64,000 bases of DNA, taken from contig NZ_BMXW01000001.1 in NCBI RefSeq assembly GCF_014651955.1, forward strand, positions 329,956 through 393,955. Reading direction: 5' to 3'. Under the pieces are notes generated by a model, which searched no databases, was not told the origin of the DNA, and was given only the letters and a program-made list of their open reading frames with translations. The number at the start of each line of letters is the position of its first letter. Within the stretch, counting starts at the first letter, position 1. The translations under genes and the position numbers were made by a program. The DNA comes from Shewanella fodinae (lineage in GTDB: Bacteria; Pseudomonadota; Gammaproteobacteria; Enterobacterales; Shewanellaceae). This document shows, one piece after another, positions 53,978 to 61,359 of the stretch.

Positions 53978-56140
53978 TTAGATGAATTTCAGCTTAAAGG
54001 TGACACCTAACTGACGCGGGTCGCCATAACGGATGTATTGCTTGTCCGCCCAGTCCTGATCCGGTTCATTACCAAAATAGAACCCACGGACGCCATATTG
54101 TTTGTCAAACAGATTACGGCCCCAAAAATACAACGCCCAACTTTGAGCATCGTAACCCACCTTGGCACTGACAATGGTGTAAGGCTTAGATTGCGAATCG
54201 TTACTGTCAGAGTAGTAAAACTTATCCTTGCCGCTGGCATTGATATTGACAAACCAGCCCTTGTCAGCATGCCAGCTGCCGCCGACGCTATAGGCCCAGC
54301 GTGGAGAATGTGCCAGCTCACGGCCACTGAGATCGACGCTAGTGCCGTATTTATCGTGATAGAGGTACGTCCCGTATGCCGTCTGCAAATAACCAACACT
54401 GCCGTAAAGCTCAAGAGAATCAGACAGGTACCAGTTAGCTTCCAGTTCGGCACCATAATTTCGCGAACTACCGGCGTTATCGGTAAACAGAATAAAACGC
54501 TGCTGGTCGACGGGATCTTGCAAAGAAGCTGAAACCTGCTGGTGGCGGCGATCCATATAAAACAGCGCTAAACGAGTATCAGCTGCCCCATCAAGCCACT
54601 GTGATTTCAGCCCAAGTTCATAGTTGTAAAGGGTTTCGGCATCAAACTGCTTTTTATCTGCTAGCGACTGTGGCAGTGTCATGTTAAAACCGCCAGCTTT
54701 ATAGCCACGAGCAACGCGGGCATATGCCTCCTGCCCTGTCGTCAACTGTTTTGACAGCGCGATATGACCACCCCACATGTTTTCGGATGGACTGAAATTA
54801 TCGGCATTGCTGTCACTGTAATCACTACGACGCTTCTCAAGTCGCAGCCCTGTGGACAAACGATAACCCTGGCCTAAAGCGCTATCTAACTGGCCAAAGA
54901 TCGCGTAGTTATCCGCATTATAATCCGATTGCAGTACCTCATCCGGCCAGCCGTTGTATTCGGAATACAGGTCATTGTCTTCATGCAAATCCATTAGATA
55001 GATGCCCGCAAGCCAGTCAGTGCTGCCAGCAAAAATTCGCCCAGCTTCATTAGAGGTGATACGAAATTCCTGCGTAACCGTGCGGCGCTTGCCTTGCTTA
55101 TCCCACCAGTAGTTGTACTCACAAGCCTCGCCGTCACAATCACGCGCTGCCCAGTATTCGGGATTGGCCCAGTCTCCGTCATAGCCATTATCGAAATGAC
55201 TATTCGCCCAACTGGTGAGAGAAATCAGCTCAAATGATTCAAAACCGCTGTAATTGAGTTTGAGACTGGCACCTGTGGTGCGCTGACTGTCTACACCCGG
55301 CTGATCGGTTAGCGTGTGTTTGCCATTATTATCCAGCGTCCAGGCATCATAGCCATTGTCAAAATCGGCGTGCAACACAGTGAGATCCGCTTGCAGATTG
55401 TCGGTAGCGTACCAGCGCAGTTTCAAACGTCCGCTGAATTCATCCCGCTGGTTGGTATCATCACGCTGCAGATACTGGTTATCCATGTAGCCATTCTGCT
55501 TATGCTGTTGCAGTGCCACACGGTACAGCAACTTGCCCGAATCAGTTAATGGCCCAGAACTGTAGCCGCTGAGAGTACGCAGATTGTCATCCCCGAGCGA
55601 TAGCTCCAGTCCATGCTCAAACACTTGGGTAGGATCATTACTTTTGAGATAGATAAGCCCGGCAAGCGCATTGGCACCATAGCGAGTACCCTGTGGACCA
55701 CGCAACACTTCAAACTGCTGCAGGTCATACAGGCTGGACACAGTTCCCAAACCAGAAAGGTCGATGTCGTCCACGATAAAACCCACCGAGGAGTTGGGTG
55801 CGCCTTTGTAGTCTTCCTGTTCGCCCACACCACGGATCTGGAAATAACGCGGCCGCGATGTGGCACCCGACCAATTGAAGTTGGCAACATTGTTGATCAT
55901 GTCTTCAAAGTGTTCGGCGGCCTGGTCATCAATCCGCTGCTGATCAACCACTGTTACACTGGAGGGCGTGCTTTCGACCGATGTTCCTCGAAAGTCAGCA
56001 CTGACCACCATCACCTCAATGGGCGAGTCTGCAGTTTTGAGCGAATCACTGTTACTGGGATTATCGGCGGCAATGACCGGGGCACTCAATGCCAGTTGTA
56101 CGGCAGTGGCAATAACACCCGGATAAAAAAATTTAGACAT
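53978..56140 (-). CDS. TonB-dependent receptor, predicted thiamine uptake
   Basis: 720 residues from ATG 56140, which has GAGGT 5 bp upstream (a start 7 codons earlier lacks this). Signal peptide ending APVIA, a TonB box-like IEVMVVSA, a plug domain with YFQIRGVGEQEDYKGAPNSS and FEVLRGPQGTRYGANALAGLIYL, and a barrel ending FKLKFI. A TPP riboswitch sits in the leader, and the operon continues with thiamine-binding, transport and kinase genes, so thiamine or its phosphates are the probable ligand across the outer membrane. Confidence 0.9.
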   Translation of the reverse strand: MSKFFYPGVIATAVQLALSAPVIAADNPSNSDSLKTADSPIEVMVVSADFRGTSVESTPSSVTVVDQQRIDDQAAEHFEDMINNVANFNWSGATSRPRYFQIRGVGEQEDYKGAPNSSVGFIVDDIDLSGLGTVSSLYDLQQFEVLRGPQGTRYGANALAGLIYLKSNDPTQVFEHGLELSLGDDNLRTLSGYSSGPLTDSGKLLYRVALQQHKQNGYMDNQYLQRDDTNQRDEFSGRLKLRWYATDNLQADLTVLHADFDNGYDAWTLDNNGKHTLTDQPGVDSQRTTGASLKLNYSGFESFELISLTSWANSHFDNGYDGDWANPEYWAARDCDGEACEYNYWWDKQGKRRTVTQEFRITSNEAGRIFAGSTDWLAGIYLMDLHEDNDLYSEYNGWPDEVLQSDYNADNYAIFGQLDSALGQGYRLSTGLRLEKRRSDYSDSNADNFSPSENMWGGHIALSKQLTTGQEAYARVARGYKAGGFNMTLPQSLADKKQFDAETLYNYELGLKSQWLDGAADTRLALFYMDRRHQQVSASLQDPVDQQRFILFTDNAGSSRNYGAELEANWYLSDSLELYGSVGYLQTAYGTYLYHDKYGTSVDLSGRELAHSPRWAYSVGGSWHADKGWFVNINASGKDKFYYSDSNDSQSKPYTIVSAKVGYDAQSWALYFWGRNLFDKQYGVRGFYFGNEPDQDWADKQYIRYGDPRQLGVTFKLKFI

Positions 56141-56142
56141 TT

Positions 56143-56175
56143 GGACCTCAAATATTTGCATGTTTGAGATCCGGC
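56143..56175 (-). promoter_or_regulatory. Ribosome-binding-site sequestering hairpin of the TPP riboswitch
   Basis: On the minus strand TTTGAGGTCC (56152-56143), which includes the Shine-Dalgarno sequence, pairs with GGATCTCAAA (56172-56163) through ten pairs, one of them G-U. The neighbouring GCCGGATC (56175-56168) is exactly complementary to GATCCGGC within the aptamer (56240-56233). The two pairings share bases and exclude each other, which is the design of a translational switch. Confidence 0.75.
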
Positions 56176-56214
56176 ATGGGATAAGCGAAGTGATAAGTAC
56201 ACAAATTGTGGCCC

Positions 56215-56304
56215 ATTCCTACGCCGGTACTAGCCGGATCAGGTTCTAAGGGTTCGTCATAAGACATCTCAGTTCACCTGCAAAAACAGGAAAACACCCC
56301 TTGG
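56215..56304 (-). ncRNA. TPP (thi-box) riboswitch
   Basis: On the minus strand the leader reads AAGGGGTG, then CTGAGATG, then ACCCTTAGAACCTGATC, then CGGCTAGTACCGGCGTAGG. These are the conserved thi-box elements in the correct order and spacing (P1 GGGGTG, pyrimidine-sensing CTGAGA, pyrophosphate-side ACCCTT-GAACCTGATC, GCGTAGG). It lies about 75 nt upstream of the thiamine TonB receptor start. Confidence 0.96.
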
Positions 56305-56384
56305 CGCGAGTCAGTATACCTAAATTTGTTAACTAATGAAGTGCTATTCGGCAGAGATTTACTAGGCGTGGTCAGAACAAAAAC

Positions 56385-57155
56385 TTAGGGTTTTAACGGA
56401 GAAGGCAGCTCTACAGCAAACATCCTATCAATTTCGCCGCGCGTGACCATCTGCTGCAGCTCTTGTTGCAATTTGCCAACAAACTCCTGGTGATCAGCAT
56501 GTTTGGAAAACCCAAAATAGACGGGTACATGATTGGCATAATGCAGCGCAGCGTAATCATAATCACGGAATCCAAGACGCTGAAATGCCGCTTCAATACT
56601 GCTTTTATCAATTACCGCAATATAATCAAAACGGTTGGCAGCAAACATCTTGGCAAGATTGGTGTCATCAGCCGCCTGATACTTTTTTAACCGGGGATCG
56701 TCATTGATAAATGCAGAATAATAGGTGCCTAACTTCACGCCAAGCGTACCGGCAAACAATTGCTGTTCCGTATCCAGCTTAGCGTATTTATGTTTGATGA
56801 AGATAATCGGGTTGTCTTCTACCGCGACTGGGCCAATAAAGGCGGTATAGTGCTCACGTTCATCATTACGGATTAGCCGCGGCACCAGATGCACTTCGCC
56901 GGATTGTAGCCGATGCAGTGAGCGCTGGAATGGCATTTCCTGCCATTGCAGCTCGCAACCGGCCCGTTGACAGGCAAGTTCCAATATATTAACCAAGTCG
57001 CCGGAAAATGTTCCTGGTGTTTTGCCATAGGTCATCAACGGCGGTCGCAAACGAAAATCTGCGGTGAGCAACACCTGAGACTGCGCTGCCGATGACATTA
57101 GTATCAGTAGAGATAGCAGTATCTGATAGCCTTTATTGCCCATCGCATTGCCCAT
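56385..57155 (-). CDS. Periplasmic solute-binding-like protein (SBP_bac_3)
   Basis: 256 residues with signal peptide ending SSAAQSQ. The SBP_bac_3 fold is suggested by FSGDLVNILELACQRAGCELQWQEM, the basic-Arg motif RLIRNDEREHYTAF, GVKLGTYYSAF and DRMF near the end. No ABC permease is adjacent, so it may be a sensor-type or orphan binding protein, as is common in Shewanella. Two ATGs (residues 1 and 5) could be the start; the ribosome-binding site is weak. It stands just upstream of the riboswitch, with 80 bp between. Confidence 0.8.
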   Translation of the reverse strand: MGNAMGNKGYQILLSLLILMSSAAQSQVLLTADFRLRPPLMTYGKTPGTFSGDLVNILELACQRAGCELQWQEMPFQRSLHRLQSGEVHLVPRLIRNDEREHYTAFIGPVAVEDNPIIFIKHKYAKLDTEQQLFAGTLGVKLGTYYSAFINDDPRLKKYQAADDTNLAKMFAANRFDYIAVIDKSSIEAAFQRLGFRDYDYAALHYANHVPVYFGFSKHADHQEFVGKLQQELQQMVTRGEIDRMFAVELPSPLKP

Positions 57156-57274
57156 CTAAATCAATGTCTGACGTCATTACAGCGCGCCTGATTTTACCAT
57201 TAATGGTTATGAATCAGACAGTAACAGCTTTTTATCAGACTGCAGCAAGTGTTAGCAAATACCAGATAATGCTC

Positions 57275-57313
57275 ACAAAAAAAGCCTGCCGGGCAGCCCT
57301 CCACGGCAGGCTT
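57275..57313 (-). terminator. Terminator after the TonB receptor gene at 57.3-59.4 kb
   Basis: GCCTGCC (57284-57290) pairs with GGCAGGC (57305-57311); read on the minus strand it is followed by a run of seven T. Confidence 0.85.
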
Positions 57314-57327
57314 GGACACACAAACTC

Positions 57328-59397
57328 TTAATAATGATAGCTGACGCTCAACCGTAACATGCGAGGTTCTACCGGATGATAGTGTAAATCTTCGACACCC
57401 TCGGCATCTTCACCGGACAGACGAGAGCTGTACCAGTAGTCAATATCATGGTCGTCACTGTTAAACAGGTTAAGCAATTCCGCCTTCACGTCCCAATCCT
57501 GATAAGCATATCCGAGCGACAAATTAACCAGGGTTGTCGCATCAGCTTCATGTTCTTTGAAACTGTCCAGCGTCCGTTTTCCAAGATAGCGCAGTCGCAG
57601 CGCAGCGTGGATGCCCGAGGCATCTGGCTCATAGTTAATACCGGCACTGGCAACCCATGGGACAGTGCCATCGACATACTTACCCTCTAGGGTCTCATCC
57701 TCGGTAAAGCGGGCACGGGTTACTGCCAGTTCCGCATCGACACTGAAGGCATCACTCAGCCAGTAATAGGCAGAGATCTCGAGTCCATAACGCCGAGAAG
57801 CTCGACTGGGTTCAGTCGTTCCGGCATCGCCCACATACAGCAGTTCAGAATCCAGATCCAGATACCAAAATGCGGCCGAGAGATTGATGTATCGCCGATC
57901 ATAGTAGCGAAAACCCAGTTCTGCCCCGGTAGAACGTACCAGCAAATCCACCTTGTTCACTGCTTCACCAGTGGCCGGATCGACTTTGATAGTAGCCCCT
58001 CGCGCATCGTTAGAATGAAAGCCCTGCCCGGCACTGGCATAGAGCTCCAGATCATCACTTACCAAGTAAGACAGACCACCTTTCAGGCTCCAGATACCAT
58101 CGTTAGCATTACCACTGTTTAATGTGTTATCGCTATCCACATCAGCGTTGTAGTAGTCATAGCGAGCGCCGAGGCGGAACTTGATGTCATTGGTCAACTC
58201 GGCTTCCAGCTTGCTAAACAGACCGCTGGAAAACTCATCCACTGCGTCATCTCGCACGGTACCAATCTGCTGCCTAGCTTTGGTGTGGTACAGCGCCACT
58301 TTACCAATATGATCATAGCGAACATCAATGCCGGAGGTGATATCCGTCGTAATGCCGAATGGTGCTACATGCCAGTCACGCGCCAACTTGCCGCCCCAAA
58401 TTTCGCGGTTATCCATTTGCTGAAACTCATCGCCATCTACTGGATTATCGAGAAAATAGGTGAAATTAGAAAACAAGTTCAAGCGTGAGCGGATCACATA
58501 AGCACTGGCTTGCCAGTCACTGTCAACATAACTGGCCGACAAACTGTAACGGCTGGAATCCCCACCCAAATCCGTATCCAGCGAACCATATTCATCAATA
58601 ATACCGGCAGTTACCGCACGTTCAGGGATCTGATCGGCTGAGTTCCAGTCATTACTGTATGCCATTGCCGTGACGGCCAGTTGTCCATTACCTACGTGTG
58701 TCAGATAACGGCCAACAGCGTTCACTTTACGGACATCTTCTTCTACATCACTCCAAGGGCCATCGTAACGTTGCAATTCGCCGCCAAAAATAAACTTGTT
58801 ATCCTGCCACTGCTGTTGCCCGGTCGCCAGCAAGCGTTGATAGCCATATTCCCCCAGCGTTAACGCCATTTGGCGATAAGGCAAATCGTCTGTCAGTGAA
58901 ATAGCCGCGGAGCCAGCGCCCGAGAAATCCCCCACTTCAGGGTAATATGCCCCTTTGTAGTAATGGATCTGCCCGATTAACTCGGGGATCAGAAAGTTGA
59001 GATCGGTATAGCCCTGACCATGACCGTGGCTGCGCATATTGATGGGCATACCATCAACCGAGGTTGCGAAGTCGGTGCCGTGATCTAGGTTGAATCCCCG
59101 TAAAAAGTACTGGTTGGCTTTACCCGAGCCACTGTGCTGAGTCACCATCATTCCCGGCACAAACTCCAGCACCTCTCCCGTACGCAGTAATGGCCGAGCT
59201 TCAATCTCGCCCTCGCCCACTATGCCCTCAGATGCGGAACTACTCTGCCCTAACAAATTGAGCTGCCGTCCAAAAACTGCTACCCGTTCAATGGGCTGTG
59301 AGGCTGAGGTAGATGTTTGAGTGGTATCTTCTGCCTGCACCAGTGCCGCGACAAACAGCACGGGCACCCCGTAAATTACTGTTGAAGTCAATTTCAC
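57328..59397 (-). CDS. TonB-dependent receptor, substrate unknown
   Basis: 689 residues. Signal peptide ending LVQA, TonB-box region IERVAVFGRQ, plug with FVPGMMVTQHSGSGKANQYFLRGF and INMRSHGHGQGYTDLNFLIPEL, barrel ending RMLRLSVSYHY with terminal aromatic residue. The His/Gly-rich HGHGQG turn and the wide plug loop recall receptors of unknown specificity in marine bacteria. No Fur box or riboswitch was found upstream. It is followed by its own terminator. Metal or small-organic transport cannot be decided from sequence. Confidence 0.9.
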   Translation of the reverse strand: MKLTSTVIYGVPVLFVAALVQAEDTTQTSTSASQPIERVAVFGRQLNLLGQSSSASEGIVGEGEIEARPLLRTGEVLEFVPGMMVTQHSGSGKANQYFLRGFNLDHGTDFATSVDGMPINMRSHGHGQGYTDLNFLIPELIGQIHYYKGAYYPEVGDFSGAGSAAISLTDDLPYRQMALTLGEYGYQRLLATGQQQWQDNKFIFGGELQRYDGPWSDVEEDVRKVNAVGRYLTHVGNGQLAVTAMAYSNDWNSADQIPERAVTAGIIDEYGSLDTDLGGDSSRYSLSASYVDSDWQASAYVIRSRLNLFSNFTYFLDNPVDGDEFQQMDNREIWGGKLARDWHVAPFGITTDITSGIDVRYDHIGKVALYHTKARQQIGTVRDDAVDEFSSGLFSKLEAELTNDIKFRLGARYDYYNADVDSDNTLNSGNANDGIWSLKGGLSYLVSDDLELYASAGQGFHSNDARGATIKVDPATGEAVNKVDLLVRSTGAELGFRYYDRRYINLSAAFWYLDLDSELLYVGDAGTTEPSRASRRYGLEISAYYWLSDAFSVDAELAVTRARFTEDETLEGKYVDGTVPWVASAGINYEPDASGIHAALRLRYLGKRTLDSFKEHEADATTLVNLSLGYAYQDWDVKAELLNLFNSDDHDIDYWYSSRLSGEDAEGVEDLHYHPVEPRMLRLSVSYHY

Positions 59398-59727
59398 ATC
59401 AGTTGTTATTTGGTTAGAAAATTAGCGCGAGGGAAAAGTTTAAGGACTTTTAGTATTACGAAAATTGATCAAAGTCATACTTAATAATATTTTCTATAAA
59501 AACGTAATACCTGAAACAAAGAGGGAGTTCACACCTTTAAACAAATTAAATAAAAACAGCAGCTTATTATTAAGCAATCATATTGTTATAAGACGGGTAA
59601 TACCTTAGTAAGATAAACGATGAGCTTAGAACAAAAAAACGCTTAATCGGCAACGGAATCCAACCGCCACAAAAACCTGCGTGGTGCCCATGCGCTGGAA
59701 CAGCACCACACCATCATCAGCGAAAAC
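59398..59727. other. Intergenic region between regA-like gene and TonB receptor gene
   Basis: 330 bp, strongly AT-rich from about 59450 to 59620. It carries the promoter of the TonB receptor and the 3' flank of the regA-like gene. No terminator-like stem was clear. TTGATCAA occurs near 59465 but is not an FNR dyad. Confidence 0.5.
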
Positions 59728-60264
59728 TCAGGAATGGCGTACGCGTACTGGCGAGTGTTTCTGTAATTTACGCTGTAGTGTGCGCCGGTGTAACCCCAGT
59801 GCCTTGGCGGTCGCAGAAATGTTACCGTCATTTGTCAGCAATGTGCGCTGGATATGTTCCCATTCGACCTGCGCTGGTGTCAGCGGTTGGGTATCCCCAA
59901 CAGAGTCCACCTCAACGCATCCCTGCAACCGTTGCAGTATTTCGTTCAGGCCAACCGGTTTTGCCAAATAATCGGTGGCCCCGCGCCGCATCGCTTCGAC
60001 AGTTGTGGCAATACTGGCATAGCCAGTCAACATAATGAGATGCGTTGGCTTAAAATGCTCCTTGAGCGCGGGGATCCCCGCGATGCCTGATTCTTGCTCC
60101 AGCATCATATCCAGTAAAATGGCGTGCACCCGCTGCGCTGGGTGGTACAAGGCAGTGGCAATCGAAGTATAAATTGCCACCTCATAGGCCCCCGTCTGCT
60201 GCAAACGCCGCTGTAACACTTGCAAGTAGCTAAGGTCATCATCAATCACTATGATTTTCTGCAT
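59728..60264 (-). CDS. regA: RegA/PrrA/ActR-type response regulator
   Basis: 178 residues from ATG 60264 (GGAG 4-5 bp upstream). Receiver domain with acidic pocket DDD (8-10), phosphoryl site Asp52 in ILLDMMLEQESG, Thr80 in MLTG and Lys102 in YLAKP. A short linker leads to a Fis-type helix-turn-helix, NISATAKALGLHRRTLQRKL, nearly identical to the RegA class. RegA regulators control redox-dependent respiratory genes. The start overlaps the kinase gene by 23 bp. The usual four-proline linker is not seen; the hinge here reads DSVGDTQPLTPAQ. Confidence 0.9.
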   Translation of the reverse strand: MQKIIVIDDDLSYLQVLQRRLQQTGAYEVAIYTSIATALYHPAQRVHAILLDMMLEQESGIAGIPALKEHFKPTHLIMLTGYASIATTVEAMRRGATDYLAKPVGLNEILQRLQGCVEVDSVGDTQPLTPAQVEWEHIQRTLLTNDGNISATAKALGLHRRTLQRKLQKHSPVRVRHS

Positions 60265-61321
60265 GAAACTCCAGTGGTAGCTCAACAAGGGTAACTATCA
60301 TATCGCCTTCACGACACCAATTAACCTCACCATGAAATTTTTCAATGGTTGCGTTGGTCAATACCGCGCCAACACCATGACCACCATCGCTGGGCAATAA
60401 CCGGAAACCAAGCTGTAGCAGAAGGTCTGGTGACACTCCGTTGGCAGGGTTTTCAATTTTTAGCCGCCAGTGGCTGTCCGTTGTATTGGCAGAAACGTGA
60501 ACCAAGGCAGCAGCTTGTCCCTGCGCAGCTTCACAGGCGTTGATGATAATATTGCTCAACGCTGGCAATAGCGTACCGTCGGCGTATATTCGTCTCGACT
60601 CGGCGGTAATAAGCCAGTGCCAGCGGATGGGGGTTTCTGGTCGGGCTAATAACAGTAAATGTTGCAACGAATGCCACAACTGTTTAATCGCGTAAGGTCG
60701 CAATCGGGACTCGCGCACATCGTCAGCAACCTCACGCCAATTACGCAATTGCTGTTCAACACGCTGCAATTGCACATCCAGTTCTGTCAGCGCAACACTG
60801 GTAGTTTGTTGCTCTTTAATTTCGTCGATCAATAAGCGCATAGACTGTACCGGGGTGGCGACATCGTGAGTAAGCTGGGCGGCAGCAGTTCCGATGGCTA
60901 GCAACTGCTCGTTACGCAGTTGCCGCTCCCGCAACTGATGAATCGCTTCCTCGCGTGACGCTAACCGCTGCCGCAGATACCGCACCACTGCCGCTACCAG
61001 CACAGCAGTCAAAACAAAACCCACCACCATACCGTAGTAATGGCTGAGCATCATCGCCGCATGGTCGCCATGTCGAGGCAATAGCCATAACTGGCCAATT
61101 TGAAAGGCAATACTCACACTCAGCACCATTGCGGCGCTAAGCCAAGACAACAACATAAAAGCCAATACTACGGGTAGCAACAACACAGCATTAAATGGAT
61201 TACTGGCGGCACCATTTATGGCTATCACTGTATTCACCAATAGCACTTCCGCCAGCAACAGAAACAGCATTTGCCTGGGTGATGGCCGGCGCCACAGCAG
61301 CATCACGATCAACAGCATCAT
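60242..61321 (-). CDS. regB: RegB/PrrB-type redox histidine kinase, short form
   Basis: 359 residues. About four membrane segments at the N-terminus, including the quinone-type motif GAASNPF (37-43; consensus GGxxNPF). The H-box is LLAIGTAAAQLTHDVATP with His152; the N-box is SNIIINACEAAQG and the G-box GHGVGAVLTNATIEKF. The N-terminal part is shorter than in RegB of photosynthetic bacteria (about 440-460), so one pair of membrane segments seems missing. It begins 38 bp after the OprC-like receptor stop and overlaps regA, implying one transcript. Confidence 0.88.
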   Translation of the reverse strand: MMLLIVMLLWRRPSPRQMLFLLLAEVLLVNTVIAINGAASNPFNAVLLLPVVLAFMLLSWLSAAMVLSVSIAFQIGQLWLLPRHGDHAAMMLSHYYGMVVGFVLTAVLVAAVVRYLRQRLASREEAIHQLRERQLRNEQLLAIGTAAAQLTHDVATPVQSMRLLIDEIKEQQTTSVALTELDVQLQRVEQQLRNWREVADDVRESRLRPYAIKQLWHSLQHLLLLARPETPIRWHWLITAESRRIYADGTLLPALSNIIINACEAAQGQAAALVHVSANTTDSHWRLKIENPANGVSPDLLLQLGFRLLPSDGGHGVGAVLTNATIEKFHGEVNWCREGDMIVTLVELPLEFHAENHSD

Positions 61322-61359
61322 TGCGGTTTATTCCACTATCTATTTGCCAACAGCATACA

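Noticed and set aside
55613..56167. 184-codon plus-strand frame antisense to the thiamine receptor
   Set aside because: No ribosome-binding site or family; covers the plug domain of a clear TonB receptor on the other strand.
59460..59475. TTGATCAA as an FNR site
   Set aside because: The half-sites lack the four-base spacer of the FNR dyad, so it is only a chance palindrome.
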